Shown here in pieces: positions 1 to 6,638 of a stretch of DNA of 10,961 bases. The translations under genes and the position numbers were made by a program. Below the pieces are notes generated by a model, which saw only the letters and a program-made list of their open reading frames with translations, made no database searches and was not told where the DNA came from. Each line of letters opens with the position of its first letter. Within the stretch, counting starts at the first letter, position 1. Origin of the DNA: Acetofilamentum sp. (GTDB lineage: Bacteria; Bacteroidota; Bacteroidia; Bacteroidales; JAFGXI01); the NCBI GenBank assembly GCA_020720565.1, contig DYOK01000086.1, positions 1 to 10,961 on the forward strand, read 5' to 3'.

Positions 1-1706
1 GGTCCAAACCACCATGTTAAGTTGCCCGCACAAGGGATGGTCGGGGAGTTATTGTTATTATAAGTAACTGTTGTAAAACCTTCGGAACAAATCGATCCAC
101 CAAGCGTAAAGTCACAAGTTGGAATGGGCTTTACAATAGTTTGTGCACAATAATTGGTCGAAGGACAACCTAAATTAGAAGTGACCGTAAGACACACTTC
201 GTTTTGACCAACTGCAGTTGGATTATAAATTAAATCAATTTGGTCGTCTAATGTTCCACTTTGTTCTGTGGCATTGGCAAAAGTCCAATTGTAATTGCCA
301 ATTGGAATATTAGCACTGTTGATATGGTCTGCAATGACGTGTTCTCCATTACAAACCGCACTGGTTAGGGTAAAGTTTGCGGTTGGTACGGGTTTGAAAG
401 TGACGGTAGCTGTATCACTACAAGTTAAATTCAAATAATTTGTAATGGTCCAAACCACTTGGCAAGTCACCGCGTTTCCGGCATTAAAAGTTCCTGTAAA
501 ACTTGCTCCTGTTGTAGGACTTGTTGCATTGGTGAAGCTCACATTACTGCATAAGGCTGTCCAAGAAGTGGCGTAGTCTGACGAAGCAACTTGTCCTTGC
601 ATGCTTAAGTTAGATCCGCAAACTGTGATGTCGGGACCCGCCACAGCAGCACAATTGGCACAATTCTCGGGTGCGGTGTAGGTATAGGTTGCGGTACAAG
701 ATTCTCCATCTTCGTAATAAACAGTTGCGGTAATGGTATGTGAATTGCCGTCGGCTGAAAGATTAGACAAACTAAAAGTCATTGGCGAGTTTAGAGGTTG
801 TCCGCTGGAGAGAAACCAAGCCCCGTCTAAAATAAACGAAATTGAATCTAATGCAGGATCTTCCACAAAAGTTAAAGAACCCGACACATCGTATTGGCTG
901 TAATATGTATTTCCAACCTGATGTGGTTCGCATTGACCAACAGTTACAACTAAGTCGCTGGCTTGTATCGGACACATAATACCGCAGTCGGCACATCCCT
1001 CACTTGAAGCTTCAAGCAATAAGTGGAAGTCTTGTTGGGTATTCGCATAGTTTGTAATCATAAACATGTAATACATACCATCAACAGAGTTTGGTATCGA
1101 AGGTGTTTCGTCATTGGTACCGCTGTAACTACAATCGATTACGTTTTGCAAATCGCTTGTATTACAGGTTGGTGCAGGAAATGGACCCCAACAACAAAAA
1201 TCGATATCGTTGTTAGCGTACAAATGGAAATTTAAATCTCCACCGCCGCATCCAGCTTGCAAAAAGTACCAAACCGGATTGGGTTCGCTCCCTAAACAAT
1301 CGTAATCTGGGCCTGATTGTGCGGATCCAGCATTGGTTTGTAGAGGAAAGGTATACTCGCCCGAACCCGGTGTTTCGGCACAAAAAGGGGCTGCGGTAGC
1401 ACAGGTATTTCCACCAGGAAGTGGATCCCTATCTAAATTTCCTAAAAATATTCCATCAGGATTCTTTTCGGCTAATGAGCGATTGGCTTCCATTTGAGCG
1501 ACGTTATGCTCGGCCATTTCGAACCAGCCAGATTGTAATGCCATTGCATTTTCTTCAGGGTTGCTTCTTATCCAATCAATCTTGGTTTGATAAGCAACTC
1601 TTAACGATTCCCAATAAGCTACAGTACCTCTTTGAGGCATTTGAGAAAATCCCAAAATGCTCATTAACAGGATACTAAGTAGCAATACTAATTTACTTGT
1701 TTTCAT
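1..1706 (-). CDS. Large secreted repeat protein, N-terminal part (3' end outside window)
   Basis: The frame is open from ATG at 1706 to the left edge, about 568 codons with no stop. The start gives a clear signal peptide (MKTSKLVLLLSILLMSILGFSQ), so export across the inner membrane is likely. A short helical region (about residues 25-85, YWESLRVAYQTK) is followed by a Cys-rich globular domain at about 100-232 with GPDYDCLGSEPNPVWYF, DIDFCCWGPF and DCSYSGTNDETPSIPN. This block recurs in big Bacteroidota surface and gliding-associated proteins. Residues about 240-568 are Cys/Thr/Asn-rich beta-sandwich-like repeats resembling PKD/Ig modules (for example VTFKPVPTANFTLTSAVC and IVKPIPTCDFTLGGSIC). 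Proteins of this architecture usually end in a type IX secretion C-terminal domain, but that part is not in the window. A role in adhesion or surface coating is inferred. The leader before ATG is A-rich with no Shine-Dalgarno site. Confidence -1.
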   Translation of the reverse strand, partial: MKTSKLVLLLSILLMSILGFSQMPQRGTVAYWESLRVAYQTKIDWIRSNPEENAMALQSGWFEMAEHNVAQMEANRSLAEKNPDGIFLGNLDRDPLPGGNTCATAAPFCAETPGSGEYTFPLQTNAGSAQSGPDYDCLGSEPNPVWYFLQAGCGGGDLNFHLYANNDIDFCCWGPFPAPTCNTSDLQNVIDCSYSGTNDETPSIPNSVDGMYYMFMITNYANTQQDFHLLLEASSEGCADCGIMCPIQASDLVVTVGQCEPHQVGNTYYSQYDVSGSLTFVEDPALDSISFILDGAWFLSSGQPLNSPMTFSLSNLSADGNSHTITATVYYEDGESCTATYTYTAPENCANCAAVAGPDITVCGSNLSMQGQVASSDYATSWTALCSNVSFTNATSPTTGASFTGTFNAGNAVTCQVVWTITNYLNLTCSDTATVTFKPVPTANFTLTSAVCNGEHVIADHINSANIPIGNYNWTFANATEQSGTLDDQIDLIYNPTAVGQNEVCLTVTSNLGCPSTNYCAQTIVKPIPTCDFTLGGSICSEGFTTVTYNNNNSPTIPCAGNLTWWFG

Positions 1707-1810
1707 TATACTTGTTGTTTAGTTTATTTTTCGAGCCTTTTTGACAATGATAGATGTCATTTAGTTGCCTAATGTATTAAAAAAAATCAACTCTTATTAT
1801 ATATTTTTAA

Positions 1811-2953
1811 CTATTTCGTCAAAAAGACTGAATAGATCTGCTTTATTACTCCAGATTCGCTCTCCCAATTAAGTGCTTTAGAGGCTGTTTTAAGATTGGA
1901 TTGAATCTGTTGATACGAAGTTTCTGATTCGATGATATGATTAATTTTTTCAGCGATATGCTGTGCTTCAACGGTGTCGAGCACCCATCCAACTTGATAT
2001 TGATTCACTAATTGGGCGACTTCTTTCCGTGGACTAACCAACAAAGGTACGCCAGATTGGATATAATCGAATATTTTATTGGGCAAGCTAAATTCGTAGT
2101 TGGGATTAGACCCTTTGTCGAGCGAAAGACCCAAAAAAGCACACTTGGTATATTCTAAAAGTTCGTGATAAGGTAAACGATTTATTATTTTAACACGTTC
2201 TGTTAGGTTTAAATTTTCGACCATTTGCCTTAGTTTTGGAAACACATCGCCACTTCCAATAATATACAAAACAGCTCCATTTACCCATTGCATGGCCTCT
2301 ACAGCTTCTTCGGCTCCTCGATCGATATTGATTCCTGAGCCTTGTATAATCAACATTTTTTTATTGCCCTGTGTAATTTTTTGCAATAAAGTTTGGTCAA
2401 TAGCAGTATTGGTTTGTGCTGGTGCAATGTTGCGTACCACCTTTGGTTTGATACCGTATCGCTCGTAATACAAGTTAGCAATGGATTCGTTAACCGTAAT
2501 GACATGCGTAAGTTTCGGGAAAACATACTGTTCTATTGCAAGCCAAATACGTCTAATTTGGGGTCTTTCGAGCAATTCTGGAACTTCGGTAAAATATTCG
2601 TGGCTATCATAAACCAAAGTTTTTTGTCTTAATTTTGATACCAAATAGCAAGGTAACAAAGTGTCAAGGTCGTTCGATACAATCACATCAACTTTTGTGC
2701 TTAGCAAAAACCAAAATAATCTTAAATTGTATTCCGCATAGAACCACGCTTTTCTATTAAAAAACAAGCGAAATCGATGGGTGCGATATGGTCTGTTTAC
2801 GTCAGAACTATGTTTTAATTTTCGCCCCACAAGAGTAAGGTCGAACCCCATATCAGTCAAACTACTTGCAACTTTATGGACACGTTGATCGGTTACCAAA
2901 TCGTTGGTCACAGCCATGACGACCCTTTGTTTTTTGTGTTTGAGCTGTTTCAT
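1811..2953 (-). CDS. GT4-family glycosyltransferase
   Basis: A 380-residue glycosyltransferase of the GT-B fold, group 1 (GT4), probably cytoplasmic or membrane-associated and transferring a sugar from a nucleotide donor to a surface glycan or lipid-linked acceptor. The acceptor half carries VTNDLVTDQRVHKVASSL (15-32), SNDLDTLLPCYLVSKL (93-108) and YDSHEYFTEVPEL (115-127), the pattern of a group common in Flavobacteria. The donor half shows IIQGSGINIDRGAEEAVEAM (202-221), IIGSGD (231-236) and the GT4 nucleotide-sugar segment around SLPNKIFDYIQSGVPLL (289-305) followed by SPRKE. The frame extends 33 codons upstream to ATG at 3052, but that extension is Ile/Asn/Phe-rich and unlike the family. 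The ATG at 2953 puts the conserved block at the usual distance from the N terminus, and a promoter-like box lies just upstream of it. The gene is divergent from murB. Donor and acceptor cannot be read from sequence. Confidence -1.
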   Translation of the reverse strand: MKQLKHKKQRVVMAVTNDLVTDQRVHKVASSLTDMGFDLTLVGRKLKHSSDVNRPYRTHRFRLFFNRKAWFYAEYNLRLFWFLLSTKVDVIVSNDLDTLLPCYLVSKLRQKTLVYDSHEYFTEVPELLERPQIRRIWLAIEQYVFPKLTHVITVNESIANLYYERYGIKPKVVRNIAPAQTNTAIDQTLLQKITQGNKKMLIIQGSGINIDRGAEEAVEAMQWVNGAVLYIIGSGDVFPKLRQMVENLNLTERVKIINRLPYHELLEYTKCAFLGLSLDKGSNPNYEFSLPNKIFDYIQSGVPLLVSPRKEVAQLVNQYQVGWVLDTVEAQHIAEKINHIIESETSYQQIQSNLKTASKALNWESESGVIKQIYSVFLTK

Positions 2954-2959
2954 TGCCGA

Positions 2960-2967
2960 CAAAGTTA
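2960..2967 (-). promoter_or_regulatory. Candidate Bacteroidota minus-7 box of the GT4 gene
   Basis: TAACTTTG on the minus strand matches the Bacteroidota housekeeping consensus TAnnTTTG at every fixed position. The minus-33 region, 19 bp further up, reads TTT instead of TTG. The box ends 6 bp before the ATG at 2953, so transcription would begin at or very near the start codon, implying a leaderless or near-leaderless mRNA. If real, it rules out the upstream ATG at 3052. It is a short motif in AT-rich DNA, so chance is possible. Confidence -1.
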
Positions 2968-3064
2968 TAGACTTTGATTGGTTTATAAAATTTGATATTG
3001 ATTTAAAATTCAAAAAAATATTGGAGTTTCTAATAAATATGTAGCATATCACACTCGAGTTTAT

Positions 3065-3072
3065 TTACTTTG
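3065..3072 (+). promoter_or_regulatory. Weak candidate minus-7 box upstream of murB
   Basis: TTACTTTG matches TAnnTTTG at 5 of the 6 fixed positions and lies 41 bp before the murB ATG. No TTG is found at the expected minus-33 distance. It is listed only as the best match in the short divergent gap between the GT4 gene and murB. Confidence -1.
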
Positions 3073-3113
3073 AACTTGTTTTAAGTGAGACATTTTTAAG
3101 AATATCTAAATAT

Positions 3114-4121
3114 ATGAAAATAGATCATCAAGTTGATATTAAGCCATTTACCACTTTTGGTATCTCGGAACCTGTTCAAGATTTTGTTTCTCTAGAGCAT
3201 GTAAATGAGCTGATAGCTTTTCTAAATACTGAAAGTTTAAACGAAAAGAAACACTTAATATTGGGAGGAGGCAGCAATTTGTTGTTTGTAAAACCATTCG
3301 ACGGCTTGGTCATTAGTCCGAAAATTATGGGCATTGAGATGACTACGGAGTCAGAAAACAAAGTCGTTGTATGTGCGGGTGCTGGCGAAGTTTGGGACGA
3401 TTTTGTAAAGTATTGTGTCGATAATAAATTTTGGGGAATCGAAAATTTAAGTTTGATTCCAGGTACGGTAGGTGCTGCTCCTGTTCAAAATATTGGGGCC
3501 TATGGTGTCGAAGCTCAAGATGCTATTTTTTCGGTTGAAGCCGTAAATCGATTCGATGGTACAATTAAAACATTCGAAAAAGCGGATTGTCAATTTGGCT
3601 ATCGCGATAGCATTTTTAAACAAACAGAAGCTTGGATTGTAACGCGAGTTTTTTTTGAGTTAAGTAAAATTGCCCATCCTCAACTGAGTTATGAGCCTCT
3701 TAAGCAGCGTTTTACAAATCTAATAGATGTTCAAATTGAAGAGATTAGGCAAGCCGTCATTCAGATACGCCAATCCAAATTACCCGACCCAAAAGAAGTA
3801 GGTAATGCCGGTAGTTTTTTTAAAAACCCTGTGATCGATTTACACGATTTCAATCGATTACAAGCAGAGTATCCCAATATGCCCCTGCATTTAGTCGATA
3901 TCGACAAGGCTAAAATTCCTGCGGCATGGCTTATCGACCAAGCCGGATGGAAGGGTTACAGAAAAGGGGAGGCCGGAGTTCACCCAAATCAGGCTTTGGT
4001 TTTAATTAACTACGGAGCGGCAAAAGGACACGAAATATTGGAATTATCTAAATCGATTGAACAATCGGTACTTGATAAGTTTGGTATTGTTCTCGAAAGA
4101 GAAGTGATTGTAGTTTCGTAA
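3114..4121 (+). CDS. murB: UDP-N-acetylenolpyruvoylglucosamine reductase MurB (type I)
   Basis: Cytoplasmic FAD enzyme of peptidoglycan precursor synthesis that reduces UDP-GlcNAc-enolpyruvate to UDP-MurNAc with NADPH. The 335 residues match the length of type I MurB (E. coli about 342). The FAD-binding domain shows KPFTTFGISEP (10-20), LILGGGSNLLF (48-58) and the long signature IENLSLIPGTVGAAPVQNIG (109-128) running into AYGVE. The type I substrate loop with YRDSIFK (163-169, catalytic Arg164) is present, so this is not the shorter type II form. GNAGSFFKNP (230-239) carries the proton-donor Ser234. PAAWLIDQAGWKG and HPNQALVLIN follow in the C-terminal domain, and the last catalytic Glu is E330 in LEREV. 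All key residues are intact. It sits alone between a divergent glycosyltransferase and a PLP enzyme 172 bp downstream, so it is not in a dcw-type mur cluster here. Confidence -1.
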   Translation: MKIDHQVDIKPFTTFGISEPVQDFVSLEHVNELIAFLNTESLNEKKHLILGGGSNLLFVKPFDGLVISPKIMGIEMTTESENKVVVCAGAGEVWDDFVKYCVDNKFWGIENLSLIPGTVGAAPVQNIGAYGVEAQDAIFSVEAVNRFDGTIKTFEKADCQFGYRDSIFKQTEAWIVTRVFFELSKIAHPQLSYEPLKQRFTNLIDVQIEEIRQAVIQIRQSKLPDPKEVGNAGSFFKNPVIDLHDFNRLQAEYPNMPLHLVDIDKAKIPAAWLIDQAGWKGYRKGEAGVHPNQALVLINYGAAKGHEILELSKSIEQSVLDKFGIVLEREVIVVS

Positions 4122-4136
4122 ATCTTTCGATTTTTT
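4120..4136 (+). terminator. Weak terminator-like hairpin at the end of murB
   Basis: AAATC-TTTC-GATTT forms a 5-bp stem with a 4-nt loop overlapping the last base of the stop codon, and the T-run extends to 4136. The stem is short and AT-rich, so this is a possible rather than a convincing terminator. Confidence -1.
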
Positions 4137-4197
4137 CTTCACAAATAAATTTTTATTGACATATCGTTTGAATTTAAACTATATTGAAAAAATAATG

Positions 4198-4289
4198 TTA
4201 AGGTCTTCGACCTATTTATTGCTTTTGTAACTGTCTATTTGTCAATACTATAGTTTAAAAAATACGACATTAAATTATTCTAACTACTT
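4198..4289 (+). repeat. 93-bp-family intergenic element, copy A
   Basis: This 92-bp element opens with TTAAGGTCTTCGACCTATT and closes with ATTCTAACTACTT. It aligns with copy C (6311-6403, reverse strand) at 41 of the first 47 positions, the first 24 being identical, and at about 18 of the last 22; the middle is different. The opening contains AGGTC-TTC-GACCT, a 5-bp hairpin with a 3-nt loop. The element is in the sense direction of murB and of the next gene, and ends 4 bp before the threonine-aldolase ATG. It may provide that gene's leader or promoter. Confidence -1.
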
Positions 4290-4293
4290 ATCA

Positions 4294-5352
4294 ATGAATA
4301 ATAAAACCAAAAGAACATTTGCAAGTGATAACAATTCGGGTGTTCATCCCGAAATAATCGAAGCGATTTCGTCTGTCAATCAGGGACATGTGTTGGCGTA
4401 TGGCGACGATCCGTACACTGTGCGAACTAAAAATCTGTTTAAGAATCTTTTTGGGAGCGAAACGGAAACATTCTTTACGTTTTTAGGTACAGGTGCCAAT
4501 GTTTTGGGATTAAGTTTTTTATTACAGCCTTATCAGTCTGTGCTTTGTGCGGCTTCTGCTCACATTAACGAAGATGAATGCGGTGCGGTAGAACGTTTCA
4601 CTGGATCCAAATTAGTGCCTATTCCCACGACAGACGGAAAACTAAATCCTGATATGTTACAAGACTATTTGCATGGAATGGGTTTCGAACACCATGCTCA
4701 ACCCAAAGTCATTTCGATTAGTCAGCCCACCGAATTGGGGACGGTTTACCAGATTGACGAAATTAAAGCTTTGAGCCATTTTGCGCATCAGAATCAGATG
4801 TTTCTACATATGGATGGTGCCCGAATTGCAAATGCGGCTGTGAGTTTGGGTGTCGATTTTAAAGCCTTTACTGCCGATTCTGGTGTCGATGTGTTGTCGT
4901 TTGGGGGAACGAAAAATGGTTTAATGTACGGCGAAGCCATTTTGTTTTTTAATTCATCGTTAAATCGAAACGATTCCCTTAAATATATACGAAAACAAGG
5001 TATGCAACTGGCTTCGAAAATGCGTTATATTTCTATTCAATTCGAAACCTATCTGGTAAAAGAAATTTGGCGTCAAAATGCACTCAATGCCAACAAAATG
5101 GCTTTTTTATTAGCCGAAAAACTCTCAAGTTTTGATTCATTTAAAATCCAATATTTAGTCGAAGCCAACGGCGTTTTTGTTCAGATGCCCAAAACCATTG
5201 CCGAAAAATTACAAGAACATACTTTCTTTTATTCTTGGAACGAAACCGAATCGATTTATCGGCTCATGTGTTCGTGGGACACACAAGCCGAAGATATCGA
5301 ACAATTTATTCAATTGATTAAAGGAATCACTCACTCATATAATGTTGAGTGA
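4294..5352 (+). CDS. Threonine aldolase / beta-eliminating lyase family PLP enzyme
   Basis: A 352-residue fold-type I PLP enzyme of the low-specificity L-threonine aldolase family, which cleaves L-threonine or L-allo-threonine to glycine and acetaldehyde and can act on related beta-hydroxy amino acids. The N terminus FASDNNSGVHPEI (9-21) matches the usual start of this family. GTGANV (65-70) is the phosphate-binding region, His90 in ASAHINEDECGA is the ring-stacking position, HMDGARIANA (172-181) holds the PLP-binding Asp174 and Arg177, and FGGTKNG (203-209) carries the Schiff-base Lys207. No key residue is missing. The family also includes a few lyases of other specificity, so the exact substrate is inferred. 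The ATG at 4294 is chosen because the conserved N terminus follows at once. The upstream gap is almost filled by repeat copy A. The gene is convergent with the next one. Confidence -1.
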   Translation: MNNKTKRTFASDNNSGVHPEIIEAISSVNQGHVLAYGDDPYTVRTKNLFKNLFGSETETFFTFLGTGANVLGLSFLLQPYQSVLCAASAHINEDECGAVERFTGSKLVPIPTTDGKLNPDMLQDYLHGMGFEHHAQPKVISISQPTELGTVYQIDEIKALSHFAHQNQMFLHMDGARIANAAVSLGVDFKAFTADSGVDVLSFGGTKNGLMYGEAILFFNSSLNRNDSLKYIRKQGMQLASKMRYISIQFETYLVKEIWRQNALNANKMAFLLAEKLSSFDSFKIQYLVEANGVFVQMPKTIAEKLQEHTFFYSWNETESIYRLMCSWDTQAEDIEQFIQLIKGITHSYNVE

Positions 5353-5373
5353 TACAGTTCTTCTAAATTAATC

Positions 5374-5393
5374 TTTAAAATGAAGATTTTAAA
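5374..5393. terminator. AT-only hairpin between convergent genes, possible bidirectional terminator
   Basis: TTTAAAAT-GAAG-ATTTTAAA is a perfect 8-bp inverted repeat with a tetraloop; an alternative stem, AATCTT/AAGATT at 5370-5388, uses the same bases. It lies between the two convergent stop codons, where a shared terminator is expected. It contains no GC pairs, so its strength is doubtful. Confidence -1.
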
Positions 5394-5411
5394 ATAGGTC
5401 GAAGACCTTAA
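5392..5411 (-). repeat. Solo end of the 93-bp element family (copy B)
   Basis: TTAAGGTCTTCGACCTATTT, read on the minus strand, is identical to the opening of copies A and C over 20 bp. No partner end (ATTCAAAGTACTT-like) lies about 93 bp further on, where the ltaE-family coding sequence is found instead. The TAA stop codon (5408-5410) of the adjacent membrane-protein gene lies inside the repeat. Confidence -1.
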
Positions 5412-6298
5412 AATAATTGATAAGCCATCAAATTGATAAAACCTTGTGTGACTTTGCCCGTTTCGTAGTTTAGCTCAGAGCCAAAAGCAGAGTGGGGGAT
5501 AGAAAACACCGCAAATAATACCACAGTAGCAATGGCGTACAAATACATTTTTGAACGCGATTTGTAGTTAAATGCTACGGCTATAAGGAATGCCAAGAAC
5601 GCGATCAGCGTTTTGTTATCGGTTAAATCCCAGCCAAAAGGCACGCCTGTCCAAAACTCGCTAAATGCATATTTTTGAACCAATGGCCCAAACATCATTC
5701 CGCCGACACTTAAAAAAGCGAAAGTGAGCAAGCCATAGCGATGGGTCATGTCGTAGTTTTTGAGTAAAAAATAAATCAATGTCAATCCTGCCAAAAGCAT
5801 CGAAAAGAACATCAGTGCAATATGTGGTGCCAATACCCACGAAGGAACAGCACCTTTAAAGCGAATTACAATGGGCTGTTCTTTGGCTATAAACTCGATT
5901 TTATCGTCTTTCTGAATTTGCATAAAATATTGTAGTTTTCCGGCCTCGGGCTGTTCTGGCAAAAGCCCGGACAACACTTTTTTCGATGTGCCTTCTCCAA
6001 AAAATGCACGTTCTTTTATATCGCGCTGCACCATCGATAATTCTGTCCACGATTCTTCTACATTATATCGTTTGTAAAATATTTTCCCGATAACTTGAGT
6101 ATCCGATACATTTAAATCGACATAGCATGGGGTACCAATTTCTTGAGAACGAATCAACTTGGACTCAAAATTCAAGTCGGACAATGATGTTTGTACTGTT
6201 TTGGGATAAGTGGGTCCTGTTTTACGTTGATAAATGGCAGCCGAAATGGTAATGATTAATGCCAATACCCAAACCGAAATATGTTTAATTTTTTCCAT
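5408..6298 (-). CDS. Conserved integral membrane protein of unknown function
   Basis: The 296-residue product has one N-terminal helix (about 8-23), an extracytoplasmic domain (about 25-155) that looks beta-rich and contains ESWTELSM and GLLPEQPEAGKLQYFM, then four helices at about 157-179, 188-206, 229-244 and 250-268. The stretch from FGPLVQKYAFSEFWTGVPFG through WDLTDNKTLIAFL (203-235) and the C-terminal SIPHSAFGSELNY (266-278) resemble a conserved uncharacterised membrane family that I recall from Bacteroidota and Planctomycetes. I know of no assigned function. The extracytoplasmic domain may be a fibronectin-like sandwich. The gene has its own leader containing repeat copy C 12 bp upstream, and its stop codon lies in repeat copy B. 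It is separated from the upstream M28 gene by 340 bp, so it is probably transcribed on its own. Confidence -1.
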   Translation of the reverse strand: MEKIKHISVWVLALIITISAAIYQRKTGPTYPKTVQTSLSDLNFESKLIRSQEIGTPCYVDLNVSDTQVIGKIFYKRYNVEESWTELSMVQRDIKERAFFGEGTSKKVLSGLLPEQPEAGKLQYFMQIQKDDKIEFIAKEQPIVIRFKGAVPSWVLAPHIALMFFSMLLAGLTLIYFLLKNYDMTHRYGLLTFAFLSVGGMMFGPLVQKYAFSEFWTGVPFGWDLTDNKTLIAFLAFLIAVAFNYKSRSKMYLYAIATVVLFAVFSIPHSAFGSELNYETGKVTQGFINLMAYQLF

Positions 6299-6310
6299 GT
6301 TATTTTTATT

Positions 6311-6403
6311 AAGTACTTTGAATAATATAAAGTTGTATTTTATTTGACTAAACGCCTGATAAAATGTCAGTTAAAAAATCAATAAATAGGTCGAAGACCT
6401 TAA
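6311..6403 (-). repeat. 93-bp-family intergenic element, copy C
   Basis: Read on the minus strand, this 93-bp element opens with TTAAGGTCTTCGACCTATT and closes with ATTCAAAGTACTT, 12 bp before the ATG of the membrane-protein gene. Its last 13 bp are identical to copy D, and its first 24 bp are identical to copy A. The closing AAGTACTT is a perfect palindrome. The two ends also resemble each other as imperfect terminal inverted repeats (AAGGTCTTCGA against AAGTACTTTGA, 8 of 11). Confidence -1.
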
Positions 6404-6638
6404 TACTGAATCGATCAATGTTTATTTGAATTTTTAAATTAAAGTTATAGCAAATGTATTGTCAAATGATTGATAAATAAAATGAGATATATTTTTATTT
6501 TTTTATATAGCAAAAGCTATACAAAGCAAAATTTCTTGGTATAGTGGGCGCTATATGAATAAATTTTAATGCAGAAAAATGGAAATAGAACAGTTTTATA
6601 TCTATCATTTGAAGGTGTTTTTGGTATTATAGAAAACT
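6404..6638. other. AT-rich spacer with TATAG-type inverted repeats
   Basis: No gene is visible. Two inverted repeats stand out: TATAGC-AAAA-GCTATA at 6506-6521 and TATAG-TGGGCG-CTATA at 6540-6555. A third TATAGC lies at about 6446-6451. Neither hairpin is followed by a T-run on the minus strand, so neither is a standard terminator for the M28 gene. A TAACTTTA box on the minus strand (6440-6447) is a weak promoter candidate for the membrane-protein gene. Confidence -1.

Noticed and set aside
772..1235. Short open frames on either strand inside the large secreted-protein gene
   Set aside because: They lie over a continuous 568-codon frame with a signal peptide and recognised domain patterns; their translations are low-sense shadows.
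2954..3052. 33-codon N-terminal extension of the GT4 gene to an upstream ATG
   Set aside because: Its composition is Ile/Asn/Phe/Ser-rich and unlike the family, the conserved block starts correctly from the ATG at 2953, and a promoter-like box lies inside the extension.
6446..6466. TTGACA followed by TATAAC on the minus strand as a sigma-70 promoter
   Set aside because: The spacer is only about 10 bp, far short of 17, and Bacteroidota use a different consensus.
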